64,000 nt of DNA. It comes from Stenogyne calaminthoides (Eukaryota > Streptophyta > Magnoliopsida > Lamiales > Lamiaceae). The notes under the pieces were generated by a model that ran no database searches, was not told where the DNA came from, and was given only the letters and a program-made list of their open reading frames with translations. Each line of letters begins with the position of its first letter. Position 1 is the stretch's first letter. Location: positions 13,380,418-13,444,417 of the forward strand of contig JBBCBC010000026.1 in NCBI GenBank assembly GCA_037126765.1, written 5' to 3'. Of this stretch, positions 24,033-36,181 are shown one piece after another. The translations under genes and the position numbers were made by a program.

Positions 24033-25310
24033 ATGGGTATGATGTTCTTAATATACAAAATAAAAGACTCAAACTTAGTAATCATGAAAACCCGACTTAC
24101 TTATGGCATTGTAGAACTTGATCATGTAAACGAGAAAAGAATTGCAAGGTTAAGAAAGTTAGGCTACTTAACCCCATTCGACTATGAGTCTTATGGAGAT
24201 TGTGAATCTTATCTCATGGGCAAAATGATCAATAGACCCTTTTCTGGGAAAGGGTTACATGCCAAAGAAGTTCTAGAGTTGATCTACAACGATGTTTGTG
24301 GACCATTGCCCACTCTAGCTAGGGGTCACTTCGGCTACTTCATTACTTTTACTGATGATTTCTCTAGCAACGGATACATGTATTTTATGAAACACAAATC
24401 CGAACCTTTTGAGAAATTCAAAGAGTTTAAGGGTGAAGTGGAGAAGCAACTTGGTAAGAGTATCAAGACTCTTCGATCAGATCGAGGAGGTGAATACCTT
24501 AGCCATGAATTCACTGATTACTTGAAGTTACATGGAATCCAGTCACAATGGACTACTCCCGGAACACCTCAGATGAACGGTGTGTCTGAGAGAAGAAACC
24601 AAACCCTGTTAGACATGGTGAGGTCCATGATGAGCTTTTCCTGTCTTCCATCATTCTTATGGGATACGCGTTACAAGCCTCAATTTACATTCTGAATGGT
24701 ATTCCATCTAAATCGGTTGAGCATACAACATATGAACCATGGTGTGGCAGGAAGCCAACTTTTACACATATCTAACATGGGGTTGCCCCATGATTGTGAT
24801 AAGGATGCTTACCGACAAGTTGGAATCCAAATGTGAAAAGGGTTACTTTGTGGGATATCCTAAAGAAACTAAAGGATATTACTTCTATCTACCTGAGAAA
24901 TAATCAGTGATTGTTTCTAGGCAGACCAAGTTCCTCGAAGAAGACTATGTCCTTAAGGAACAAGGTCGTAAGCTGATAGAACTTGAAGAAATTCAAGAAC
25001 CACAAATTAACAAAGCGACTGATATCTTGTCAAAGCAACATGACAAGGAATCAGTGGGAGCATTCAGCGACTTTCACGGTGGGAGTCTTTTACTAGATGA
25101 TCGTCTTTCAGCCAGTGGGAGCGTAATTGGAGTAGGCTTGCCAGTGCAAGATCCTCCAAGTGGGCTGAATGAGAACAACATAGTTCAAACTCCTGCCCAA
25201 GAGGCATCTGAAAGTGTATCTCTTGAGGACTCTTCGAACATTGATGAAATCGATGCACCACAAAATTTTTCACGATCAGAATGTACAGCCTGCACAACCA
25301 CAGCTCCGTA
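24033..25310 (+). pseudogene. Copia-1 integrase
   Basis: The GAG-pre-integrase zinc motif is damaged (VELDHVNEKRIARLRKLGYL where LxHxRLGHxN is expected). The rve core follows with the DDE triad still visible: D in IYNDVCGP, D in TLRSDRGGEYL and E in NGVSERRN. A stop at 24693 ends the main open stretch. The C-terminal part continues in other frames, with GYFVGYPKETKGYYFY near 24840 and FLEEDYVLKEQ near 24930, up to about 25310. Confidence 0.85.
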
Positions 25311-25439
25311 AGTATATTAGGAATTGTAATCCGCCCATTATTTTTGGTTACCTCTTGGAGGAACTAGTTAATGTGGACATACCGGATAAGAACGATCCTA
25401 ATACTTATTCTGAAACAATATCAGATATTGATTCAGGAA

Positions 25440-26815
25440 GTGGCATGAAGCCATGAAATTCGAGATGGACTCACCAATCAAATCTAGGACTTGATTGAGT
25501 TGCCTAAAGGGGTTAGACCCATATGTTGCGATTGGGTCTTCATGCAAAAAACCAATGCAAATGGAAAAGTACAAACCTACAAAGCTAGGTTGGTGGGGAA
25601 GGGTTATAGTCAACGCGAAGGCATTGACGGTGATGAGACCTTCTCACTAGTTCCAAAGATCAAGTCCATTTGAATTTTACTTGCGATAGAAGTACACTGT
25701 GATTATGAGATTTGATAGATGGACGTCAAAACAGCTTTCCTCAATGGAGACATTGATAAGGAAGTGTTTATGACTCAACCGGAAGGTTTCACATCTAAGT
25801 CAAATTCTAATCTAGTATGCAAGCTAAAGATATCCATTTATGGATTGAAGTATGCTTCTAGGAGTTGGAATATCCGATTTGATGAAGCTATCAAGTCTTT
25901 TGACTTCATCAGAAATTCAGAAGATCCTTGTGTTTATTGTAAACACAACGGGAAGAATATTATTTTCATAATCGTGTATGTCAATGACACATTGATTTTG
26001 AGAAACAATATCCCGTTAATGCAGTCCGTTGAAGATCAGTTATCGAAGACCTTCATAGTGAAGGATCTTTGTGAAGCATGCTACATCTTAGGGATCAAGA
26101 TCCAAAGGGATAGATCCAAAAGGATGTTGAGGCTGTTACAGTCCACCTATGTAGACAAGGTGTTGAAGCATTTTGCGATAGAGAACTCTAAGAGAGGGTT
26201 TCTACCGGCAAATCATGGGACTGATGAAGCTGATATCAAGCACATGAAATATGTCCCATATGCATATGCAATTGGGTCAATCATGTATGCCATGACTTGC
26301 ACTAGGCCAAACGTGGCCTACGCTATCAACATCACTGATAGATACCAACAGAATCCGGGTGAGTCTCACTGGATTGTTGTCAAGACCATTCTAAAGTATC
26401 TTAGACGAACTAAAGAATGTTTCCTTGTCTATAGTGGACAGTCAGAACCAGTAGTGACTGGTTATGCTGACACAAGTTTCCAATTCGACTATGATGATTA
26501 TAAATCACAGGTAGGTTACATTTCACTCTCAATAATGAAGCAGTCAGTTGGAATAGTTCCAAGCAAAGTCGATCGCAGATTCAAAAACCGAAGTTGAGTA
26601 CATCGATGTATCGGAAACCTCAAGGAGGCTGTCTGGATTTTATAGTTCTTAAGAGAACTAGAGGTAGTTCCAAGTGCCAGTTGTCTAATAAAGTTGTATT
26701 GAGACAACACTGGTGTGATTGCGCAAGCAAAGGAACCGAGATCAACAAGTATAAACGAGCATGTACCAAGACTTATCATTTGATCCGGGAGATCATAACG
26801 ATAGGAGAAATATAA
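25440..26815 (+). pseudogene. Copia-1 reverse transcriptase and RNase H
   Basis: RT_copia landmarks appear in order: ELPKGVRPICCDWVF, KARLVGKGYSQREGIDGDETFS, MDVKTAFLNGDIDKEVFM (25719), CKLKISIYGLKYASRSW, then the catalytic box YVND at about 25977-25988. The catalytic Asp of YVDD is Asn there (AAT), which should abolish polymerase activity. Further on are CTRPNVAYAINI and the RNase H part GYADTSFQFDYDDYKSQVGYI, ending with IAQAKEPRS-like residues near 26740. Stops at 25671, 25715 and 26595 break the frame. Confidence 0.9.
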
Positions 26816-26937
26816 TTAAAATGTATTCCCACATATTTAATTTGGAAGATCATTTCACCAAAACACTTGGTGTTCATGTACACACTAGACATTTGATGGT
26901 CTAGGGGTTAGACATGTAGGTGATTAACTCTAGTCCA

Positions 26938-26953
26938 AGTGGGAGATTGTTAT
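26938..26953 (+). other. Polypurine tract of Copia-1
   Basis: AGTGGGAGATTGTTAT immediately precedes the TGTTAGTG start of the 3' LTR, the usual copia plus-strand primer position. Confidence 0.85.
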
Positions 26954-28538
26954 TGTTAGTGTCCTAGAGACAATCCATTGTAAGGACATAATGCTCGAAG
27001 ATATTCATTTTGATTTAATATTAATGTATGGCAATACACTTGTTTGAATATTATGTTTGATTGTTTGCATTATTCATGCAAGTGTTCCCATGAGTCATTG
27101 TAGTCGTTGAGGTTGTGAGAACTCAGATGACTTAAGCATGATTCTCAAATAGCCCTGATCAAGGATCATCAAGAATGGGATATTGATGATGCAACGGAGA
27201 TTTGTGTGCAATCTGCATCATACTCTTAGAGAGTGTAGTAAGATCTCACTTACTACAAAATACTAGGTATCTCATAATGGATGCACAAATACCTTATAGG
27301 GTAATGGTATACCCATCCGAGAAATCGTTTGATGTATTTCCACTATATGTGTCTACGGGTGTCTCGGTTAGTGGGAGCGATGCGATACTCCTTTGACTTG
27401 AGGTCAATACGCACCACATGTGTGGAGTGATGAACTTTGACCATGACCAATGCTTGCACCCTTCCATGGGTAGATACTGCTTGGATTGGGTTCATCACGA
27501 AGTGCATGTGCTTGGTAGTTGAGCCAAGAAAATGATTCATTCCTCAAAGTGGATTTAGAGATAATACTCATCTTCTCGTCATAATTGGATCTAAGGCATC
27601 GGCCGATGCACGTCAACTTAGACTTTGTGGCTAAGTGTGACATACATGATCAATTAGTGATTAGAGATAAATTGATTAAGTTATTTGAATAGACACTTCA
27701 TCATGTTCAAGACTTAAGCGAGTTATTTGAATAGACACTTCATCATGAATAGACACTTCACCATGGTTCAGTTACAGGCAGTTGCACGTTTCTCGCAACG
27801 TACCTCATATATTGAGAATGTTTGATTTATTATTTAGGGTTCAATTAAGACCGTTAGTTTGACTAATCGCTCGATATATGAGGGCCTATGGGTCACACAA
27901 CAAGTAGTTCCCTTTTACGGATTATAGTTGGTTGATTAAATGTTAATTTGGATTTAATATTTAATTTATGGAGAATTAATTAATAATAGATTAATTTAGA
28001 AATAATTATTATTAATGTTTAATTAAATTGGATTTAATTAAATAGGAATTCTCAATAATAATATCTGGTATATTATTGTAGGATTTAATATATATGGAAT
28101 CAAATCGTAGAGATTTGACATATATGGAATTTAAATCCGTAGAGATTTATATTTAGGGAATTAAATTAAAGGGATTTAATTTAATTAATGATTAGGGATT
28201 TTATTTCCCAATCAGGCTAGCTTAAGATTTAAGCTGGACCTCCCTATATATACAAGCTCTTGGGAATTCACAAAAAATGTTAATTCATTATTCTCCATAA
28301 AATCTAGAGTAGAATTTTCCTAGCAAATTCATCTCGGGATTCAACGCTGGCAAATCCGTGCAAGTCCGTGATTGGGAATTACGTGGATACCATAGTAGAG
28401 AAAATTGTATACGAATTACTGTAAGAATTTTGTTTACGTTTACTCGTATTTAATTATGCAATTAATTGTTCGTTGTTGGTCAACTGTTTAATTCTGCTGT
28501 ACATGTATTACGTGTTTACCTTCCTCTAAATTCCAACA
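26954..28538 (+). repeat. 3' LTR of Copia-1
   Basis: 1585 bp, TGTTAGTG...ATTCCAACA, with TG/CA ends. Near 27678-27770 it carries a local duplication of TTATTTGAATAGACACTTCATCATG in place of the segment found in the 5' LTR (GAATGAAAGGAGGAAATCGT and onward). Confidence 0.95.
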
Positions 28539-30270
28539 CCATGTTCCTACCGACTTTGAAGACCGAATTCCTCGTATGCTTTCTTAAAGTGTAATTGAGC
28601 ACCTCAGTACTGATCTAATTTATTTTCCCTTTTGCAGGTGTGATTGTAGCTAAGGAGGGTCGACTTAACTGGGACTTTGAGACCGCCCATAGGGTTGCCT
28701 TTGATTATTCTTACGATCTTCGCCACGTAGATCTTTTCAACTCTACTTCTGAAAGGTTGTGGGGAGGCTTGCAAACCTACCCTCGTGAACTCGACCGTCC
28801 TCGTAAGCTCCTTATTAAAACTTTGAAAATGCCCCCTACTATTGATTGCTGATAGCCACTTTGTTGCATTTACACATATCCCCGTCCAGGCAACAATCCC
28901 GATCCCCGAACAGATGTCTTCGCGCCAAAACCCTGCCCTCAACTTTTCCCGCACCATGTCCCTACACGGCCCACAGCCTTGGCTCGTGGTGGATATACGG
29001 TTAAAACTGGGGGTTCTTCTCGAGGGGAGAAGTCCAAAGAGAAGGGAAAACAAAATAAGAGTCGGGGGATGCCTGCCGCGTCCGCAGAGCGGAGTCCCCG
29101 ACCCGAAAACGTGCTCCTCGCGATGATCGTTCCCCGAGTGAGGCCGCTGGGGAGGGAGGTGCTCCCCTCTCCTGGGATGGGACGTCGATCGCTCTGGGGA
29201 GTGAGTGCCCGAACCAACTCTCTTACTTATTTTATTTTCGCATCATTTCTAAGTCGAAATTTGTTCTCTTTCAGGTTCCTGGGCTTTCCTCCCCTCTTCA
29301 TCGACTATCTGAGGTCAAAGATTCCCCCAATTATGGGGGTATTGGCGGACTGGCCTCGATATTTGCGACATGCCTTCTGGGACATCCCCCATTGTTGGTC
29401 CTTAGACGATCACATCGCCGCCTCCTCGAGCACCAAGGAAAACAATCTCTACATCGCCTTGATCCACTCTCAAAAAGCGGCCACCTATCTTGGGCTGGTC
29501 ATCGAGCAGAATGACCAAGATCTCGAGACCTCTTGTTTGGCCATCGACGAGCAGAAAGAGAAACTTAAGGAGGTTGTGGCGGCCATGGCTCGGGTGGAAG
29601 CCGACTTGAAGGCGGCCTAGGAAAGGTCGGTCGATCTGTCAAAGCAGGTCGAGGAAGTGAATCATAAGAGGTGGGCCGAGACGGACGATCACCATCGTGA
29701 ATTGGTGACTTTGAAGGGGAAAGTGGAAGAGCTCAAGCGCCAGCTAGATGAATCTCATTCATTGGCGGTCGATTATGAGGCCAAGTTTGAGGACCTCGAA
29801 CTTCAGATGGCCATGAATGCTTCTGCTCGCGCCGCCGATGATGCCGTCCTAAGGATTTTTAATATATCAGTGTTTATGCTAATATCCTCCGATCGGTCTT
29901 CCACAGCAATCCCCTGGACGATGTGTCCGTGCTCGTCGAGGACTTTCGCGCCTTCAATGCCGAGTGCCATCTAGAACCTACTATGGTTCTTCCCGTGGTG
30001 GATCTGGTCGACTTTGGGGTAGACTTTTCATTCCTCGGCCCTGCGAGCAGGTTGAGGCAGCCAGATGGTGGTGCCAATCCAGCGACAACGTGTAAGCATG
30101 CTCTTGTGGAGCCGACCACGACTTCAGAGCCTATCTTGCAGGGTGTGGCCATCGAGGCGGGGGCGAGGGACGGTGAGGTCGCTGAAGGAGATGCAGCGGG
30201 AGGCGACAAGACTGCAGCGGGCGATGGACTTAGGTCCGGAGATGGCGTCGGGACCTCCCTGCCCATCTGA
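28539..30270 (+). pseudogene. Opposite-strand extra ORF of Gypsy-A, second part
   Basis: Continuation of the frame cut at 19381. It starts with VPTDFEDRIPRML and then an intron-like stretch ending TTTTGCAG at about 28638. Exon 28640-28852 reads VIVAKEGRLNWDFETAHRVA. A Lys/Arg-rich region follows (RGEKSKEKGKQNKSRG near 29030). A second intron fits 29199-29273 (GTGAGTGCC...CTCTTTCAG). The 29290-29850 part is Glu/Lys-rich with heptad character (DEQKEKLKEVVAAMARVEADLKAA, KGKVEELKRQLDESHSLA), i.e. a coiled coil. The end is acidic/Gly-rich, stopping at 30268. A stop at 29618 and a frameshift near 29860 disrupt it. Domain order matches Gypsy-B 42860-44622. Molecular function is unknown. Confidence 0.7.
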
Positions 30271-30940
30271 TGTTCTTGGATGTTGCTTGGGGGATTTCCT
30301 TTTTGCCCTTTTTATTTCTTGTCTTTTTTTTGTTGGTCATTTTAGGCTTAAGTTTAACCAGCATGCGGGCTTTGATCTTTGTGTACTCTGCCTTCGGGCT
30401 TTTGTTAATGAATGAAGGAGGTTGTTTCTGTTTCATTGCTTTCCTTTATCTCTCTTTATTTGAATGTTTGTGTTTGCCTTGTGAGTGTTGGTTGTGTGAT
30501 CCCGGACATACACCGGTGACTATGGTTTTTTGCCTATGTTCTAATCGCCCTATTCAGTGCGATGTATTCGAACTTTGTTCTAACCGTCTTATCTTGTGCG
30601 GCGTGAGTGAACTTTGGCTTAGCCATGTTATGGTGTTGCCTTCAGGAAGGTCGTCGTGCACAATGTTCGACTCATGCGATGGGCGACCTTGTTGGCGTGA
30701 GTTCCGAGGATTTCTTCTTGCCAACTAGGTCATCTTACGCGCTTGGCGACTATCTGTCGCTCATGCTATTTGTAGTGCGGTCCCGATTGACCTATGTTGA
30801 AACATACAAACATATAGAGATAGCAAATTCGACATTTTGATGTCCAAAGGGATTTTGATTAAGGGTGGTGTTTGAGATCATTACACCGAATCTTCCCTGG
30901 GTACAGGGGCTTGTTCAAAAAGGTAAAAAGAAAATTACAA
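30271..30940. other. Gypsy-A spacer between opposite-strand ORF and pol 3' end, with one TTCG hairpin
   Basis: No gene is supported. GCCTTCGGGC at 30390-30399 forms a 3-bp stem with a TTCG loop on plus-strand RNA. It is followed by TTTTGTTAATGAATGAAGG, which closely matches the sequence after the last hairpin of Gypsy-B (44768-44795). This conserved pair probably marks the 3' end of the opposite-strand transcript. Confidence 0.6.
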
Positions 30941-32340
30941 ATCTTTTATACTGGTAATATTTCTTCATATGGGCTGCATTCCATAGATATTGAGTTGGTG
31001 TGCAATATGGAACTTCAATCTCGTATGCCCCGTTGGTTAGGCACTTGGATACTCTAAAAGGGACTTCCCAGGTAGAGCCGAACACTCCCTTAAAGACTCC
31101 GAGTACCTTTTTTAGAACGAGGTCGCCTTCCTTGAATTGCCGAAGCCTGACCTATGAGTTGTAGTATTTTTCCGCTTGTCGTTTGTAGCTAGCATTTTTT
31201 ATGTTGGCCTCCATTTTTTTTCTTCCAAAAGATCCATGTTGATCATTCTTGCCTGGTCATTTTCTTCCGATGCTTCCTTGCCTGTTCGATGGCTGGGAAC
31301 CAAGATTTCGGCTGGGATCACCGTTTCTGCCCTGAATGCGAGAGAAAATGGTGTTTCTCTTGTCGAGTTTCTGCACGTCGTCCTGTATGACCATAACACC
31401 TCAGGAAGTTCACTTTCCCATTTACCTTTCCCTCTTCAAATTGGGTTTTTAAAGTGTGTTTGATGATTTGTTGATATCTTCCACCTGGCCATTGGATTGC
31501 GGGTGGTAGGGGGTTGAGAATAACTTTGTTATCTTCCATTTTCTGAAGAAAGCGTCAATTTTGAGGATGTCAAACTGCTTCGATTATCTGTCACTATTGC
31601 TTGTGGGAGACCGAATCGGCATATGATGTTCCTCCAGATAAATTTTATCACATTGTCTTGATCGATTGTTGCCAGAGCTTCGACTTTCGCCCACTTGGTG
31701 AAGTAATCAACTACGACGTGGGCGAATTTTACCTTCCCTGGGGCTGTGGGCAGTGGTCTGATGATGTCGATGCCCTATTTTGCGAAAGTGGGCTCATGAT
31801 GTTAGTTATTCTTCTGGGGACACCTTGATTGATTTGGCGAAGATCTGACAGCGGTGACATGTATTTGCATATTCTAACGATTCCTTTTTTAGGGTTGGCT
31901 AGAAGTATCCTTGTTGTACCACTTTATGAGCTAGGGACTGGCCTCCCGTGTGGTTTCTACATACACCTTCATGGATTTCTTCGAGGATGAGTTATCCCTG
32001 TTCCGTCGTCACGCATCTGAGTATTGGTAGGCTGAGACCATGCTTGTATAGGTCGTCGTCATTCATCACATATCTCATTGCCCTTATCTCGGGGGAGATT
32101 TCTCGACTTGAGGTATTCAATGATTGGCGTCATCCAGTTTTTGCCGTCGGCTTCCATGAGGTCGGCCCTAGTGGCCAGAGAGTATATTGTCGATGGGTAT
32201 GTTAGCCTCGTTATGGTGACTTCTTTCATCTCCGCAGAGCCTTCTGAGGTCACCAATCTAGCTACGACGTCTGCCCGTGAATTTACATTTCTGGGAATTA
32301 GTTCCACGTACACATGGTTGAATTTTTCCAGCAAATTCTT
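30940..32340 (-). pseudogene. Gypsy-A integrase (broken)
   Basis: Minus-strand fragments follow Tat-type integrase: an N-terminal part with LEKFNHVYVELIPRNVNSRA leading from RNase H (32334 downward), a WMTPIIEYL segment, a rve-core remnant near 31450-31700 (QIIKHTLKTQ, corresponding to VNKIIKHTLKTQ of Gypsy-B), LWSYRTTCRNSTRETPFSLA (31399), and a C-terminal GDLVLKKVLGVFKGVFGS-like segment near 31080-31130. Multiple stops and frame changes separate them. This is a dead copy. Confidence 0.8.
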
Positions 32341-32976
32341 GACGACTTCCTAGTAGGTGGTCATTCGATCTTCTCGGGCTTCTTACTCCCCCGACACTTA
32401 GCATGCAACTAGTTGTGAGTCAGTGTTTACTTTCAACCTTTTGACGCCCATGGCCATGGCAATTTCCAACCCCCCGATGAGGGCATCGTATTCTGCTTCA
32501 TTGTTGGTTGCTTGGAATTCGAACATGATGGACGTTTGAAAAGAGTGTCCATCTGGACTGGTTAATACTACGCCTGCCCCTGCCTGGGTTTGCGTGGATG
32601 ACCCATCAACATAGAGCTCCCAAGGTGGGCCGGTTGGTGTACATAGTTTGGTTGGGAAAGTGAGTTCCATGACGAAGTCGACCAGGGCCTACGCTTTGAT
32701 AACTGTGCGAGGTGCATAGGTGACTCCGAACTGGGCAATATCGATTTCCCATTTCATGCATTGGCCTACCATATCCGGTCGATGCAGTGCGTTTCTTAAT
32801 GGTAGCAAGGTCAGTACTTCCACTTAATGGTCGAAAAATTATGGTAGTAGCTTTCTAACACTCATCACTAGAGCATAGGCGAGCTTTTCCAGGGGCGGGT
32901 ATCTACGTTCGGCTTCGTTGAGCGCTTGGCTCACATAGTAAATGGGCAAGTCCGTCTGTACCTCCACTCGCAATAG
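32341..32976 (-). pseudogene. Gypsy-A RNase H, second RNase H-like domain, and RT tail
   Basis: From the insertion point at 32976 the minus strand reads VEVQTDLPIYYVSQALNEAE and YPPLEKLAYALVMSVRKLLP, the classical gypsy RNase H. Then 32670-32398 reads WELYVDGSSTQTQAGAGVVL and FQATNNEAEYDALIGGLEIA, a second RNase H-like domain with the D-G-S-S and N-E-A-E-Y motifs. A doubled RNase H is characteristic of Tat elements. Stops (for example near 32824 and 32691) interrupt the frame. Confidence 0.85.
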
Positions 32977-34677
32977 TGTTGGGAAATTAGGGTGCCCGGA
33001 TCTATTCGAGATTATTTTTAAATACATATTTAAATCAAATAAATAATTACTAACATGAATTAATCCCAAATCAATTCAACATAATAATTAAACAACATGC
33101 ATACACGTAATTCACGTAAATCCTAAACATGTGGAACTAGGAGTTGCGGGATTACTAACCTCTTGTAGAAACAACCTTCTTGACGATGAATCAACCCAAG
33201 AGCCTTCCCAAATATATCCCCAAGTTCACGAACGTAACCCGGTGGGAGGATTTGCACGAACGATTTTAATGGGAGAGAAATTAAATATTTTGCTACCACC
33301 TTTGTGGATTTCTAATATTTCCAACACATGGAATTGTACTTGGGAATGAAGAGATCATCCCCTATAAATAGGGAGGAGGGGGGCGAAAATTAGGGTTAGG
33401 AAAATAAGGAAGAAAATCTTTTTTTGGTCTCCAAGAAATCTTGAATATATCTTCCATATTCTTTTCTCCTTAATTAAATTTTCCATAAAAAATTATTTTC
33501 CCTCTTCTACCTACGATTTTCGAAAATCACAAGATATTAGGAGTCAAGATTTGACTTCTTGAATTTATGGGATAATTATGTATTCCTACAATAATTATCT
33601 CTTTCCATAAAATATCTACAAGAAAATCAAGACAATCTTTTCTTCCTAATTAACTACAAATTTTCAAAAATATTAAGTGGAAATATAGCAAGAATATTTT
33701 CTTCTCTCTCTCATTAATTGGACTTTATTTTGGGCTATTTGGGGGGCCTTTAGGAGAATTAAGATTGGACCTTCAATGGACTATGAAGCTTTAATATTTT
33801 GGGCCAAATATTATTCAAGTCCATTAATATTAATTTACTCCACTATAAAATTAATATTGAACTATCCATCTTAACCCATATTACGATTTCACATATAACA
33901 TGGCTCCCGGTCATTATTTCCCGCGTTTAAGATTATATTAGTCCATTAATTAATTAAGCCACTGAACAAGCTTTATATTAATTAACATTTTTGTCCTTGG
34001 AGTAAAGTCAGCTCAACATTATTATCCATACCGGAAATAAATTTCCACTTGCAAGATTTGGTTTGATAAGGGATATGAGCCCACCAAGGGTACAAATCAA
34101 GTAAGACGTACTTGCACGCGATTCTCCGTATTAAATGTCAGCAATCGTCATGTAATTAATAATATTGCCCAAGATATAAGGTATCGAATCGCATTGACTC
34201 TCTTCCCATCATAAATCAAAGCAATAGTTTTTAATTTCACACGATCCTATTTAAGGAACGGAGATTAAGAAATAACGCACCACTGAGGTCTAAATCTTGT
34301 ATATTCAGTACCAAAGAATTTGTCCTCCTGTAGGTCCTCATTCAACGCACCTAAATGTGCTAGTGTGATCCCTTGGTCAAGACAAGCCAATCTGGGTATC
34401 ACACTTCAACCGTTCATGATGGTTCGTTCATTTCCATCTGGGTTGTGAATTTGTACTTAATTACGAGGGCTGTTAATTTGATCTTCAGTGATCGGGTATC
34501 ACCAAATTAACTACAACGTAATACGTACTGTCTTATTGAACGGGTTTGCAATAAACATATATAACATTCATTCATTTTTAATGCAACAATGATTAAATAA
34601 TTTATTTCACTAAATAAATAAGAAACTTCAATTTGGTTATACAAAGTAAAAGCATACTTTTCAGTATAACCACAACA
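32977..34677 (-). mobile_element. Solo LTR of the Copia-2 family
   Basis: The plus strand reads TGTTGGGAAATTAGGGTGCC...CAGTATAACCACAACA. It is homologous in the same orientation over its length to the Copia-2 LTRs at 38586 and 57418. It is flanked by a perfect 5-bp duplication AATAG (32972-32976 and 34678-34682). Removing the LTR and one AATAG joins the Gypsy-A RT/RNase H frame exactly. No internal copia sequence is present, so this is the product of LTR-LTR recombination. Confidence 0.95.
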
Positions 34678-35800
34678 AATAGGACCGAGCTCAGAGCGGT
34701 TTCTGTGGCGGCCTGATACAGGAAAATTTTCTCCGTCGGGATCGGTTTGGATAAGACCTTGGGATCGGCGAGGTATTCTTTAATATTGGCTAGTGCCACC
34801 AGGGCTTCTTCTGTCCATTCAAAGTTCCCTTTAGCCTTTTTTAGTGTGTTAAAGAAAGGCTTGCATTTGTCTCCCATCCGGGATATGAATCTGCTCAGGG
34901 CTTCCAGGCTTCCTACTAGTTTTTGGACTTCCTTCGCACTCCTCGGGCTGCCCATTTCTAATATTTCCTTGATCTTAGATGGATTGGCTTCGATTCCACG
35001 TTTGCTGACTAGGTGGCCGAGGAATTTACCAGACCCCACACCAAAGTTGCATTTTTTTAGGGTTGAGTCTCATATTGAACTTTCGCAAGATGGCGAAGGT
35101 TTTGAGCGAGATGGGTGAGGTGATCCTCCACTTTTAGGCTTTTGACGACTATGTCGTCCACGTACACCTCCAATTTTATTCCGATTTCTTCTGAAAACAT
35201 GTGGTTGACCAGTCGCTGGTAGGTGGCACCGGCGTTTCTGAGGCCGAATGGCATTCTTTTCCAACAGTACATGTTCTTCTCAGTGAGAAAAGTAGTGTGT
35301 TGCTGGACGACATTGTTCATGGCTATCTGGTAGATCCAGCGAAGGCTTCCATGAAGGACATCATCTCGTGGCCGGCCGTGTTGTCTATCAGGTTGTCAAT
35401 ATGCGGCATGGGAAAGAAATCCTTGGGACATGCCTTATTTAGGTCGGTGAAGTCAATGCATAACCTCCATGTTTCGTTCATTTTCTTTACCAGGACGACA
35501 TTTGAAACCCATTGAGGCTGGTCGGCCTACTCGATGAGATCATTGTCGAACAATTTTTTCACCTCTTCAGTCAGTGTTGCGTACTTTTCTAGGCCAAATT
35601 TTCTTCGTTTTTGGGCGACCGGCTTTTGTCGGGGTCTATGTTCAGCTGGTGGTAGGCAACTTCGGGGTCGATGCCCACCATGTCTTTGTGCGACCAGGTG
35701 AAGACATCCAGGTTGTTTCTAAGGAAGTCGACCAACTCCCCCCGTAGTTTGGGTGAGATCTTGGAGACGATTATTATCTCCAAGTCTTAGCGGGCTGGAT
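34678..35800 (-). pseudogene. Gypsy-A reverse transcriptase
   Basis: Minus-strand landmarks in order: LRNNLDVFTWSHKDMVGIDP (about 35730), then a DEACPKD-type region near 35430, NMYCWKRMPFGLRNAGATYQ (35270), the intact catalytic box VYVDDIVVKS (YVDD at about 35153-35164), FLGHLVSKRGIEANPSKI (35020), and SRFISRMGDKCKPFFNTLKK. Stops near 35590, 35528 and 35056 and frame changes break it. The frame continues past the solo LTR into RNase H at 32976. Confidence 0.85.
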
Positions 35801-36181
35801 CTATCGCTACTTTCTCAAGTTCATCGCCTGATGTGGCTCGCTGTTGATTGCCCCTTGGGTCATCGATTGCTTCTTGAATGATGAATTCGTCGGTCTCGGG
35901 CCCCAATCTAGGTTCTAGGTCGTGGTTGGTGTAAGTCGATGTTTATTCACTTTTTTCGACTTGCATGATAGCCAAGCCGGCTTGGTCGATTTGCATTGGG
36001 TCATCTTGTTCGATTGCATTTATCAGATTGTTTAATAATTTAGAAGCGAAATTTAAGTAAGACCAGATGTAAATCGAACAACCTCTAGCATCAAGCTGAT
36101 CGCCCTTCATGGTGCCGACCACCCCATCAAAAGTGGGGAATTTTACACAGAAATAGTAAGTTGAGGACGCAACCTCGAATT
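35801..36181 (-). pseudogene. Gypsy-A protease-RT linker
   Basis: The minus strand reads FEVASSTYYFCVKFPTFDGV and VGTMKGDQLDARGCSIYI, matching AAASSYYYCIKFPGSDEKIG in Gypsy-B. This is the end of the protease domain and the linker before RT. It directly continues the segment at 37725 once the solo LTR is removed. Confidence 0.8.

Larger units (their letters stand above)
19382..28538 (+). mobile_element. Copia-1: Ty1/copia LTR retrotransposon (degenerate)
   Basis: A 9.2-kb element with two LTRs of about 1.6 kb (19382-20980, 26954-28538), a tRNA-iMet-type primer-binding site directly after the 5' LTR, a purine-rich tract before the 3' LTR, and gag, protease, integrase, RT and RNase H in copia order on the plus strand. 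It lies inside the opposite-strand ORF of Gypsy-A. The flanking pentamers AGATC and CCATG do not match, so no target duplication is visible, and the first LTR starts CG where TG is expected. All genes contain stops or frameshifts and the RT catalytic box reads YVND, so the copy is not autonomous. Confidence 0.95.
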
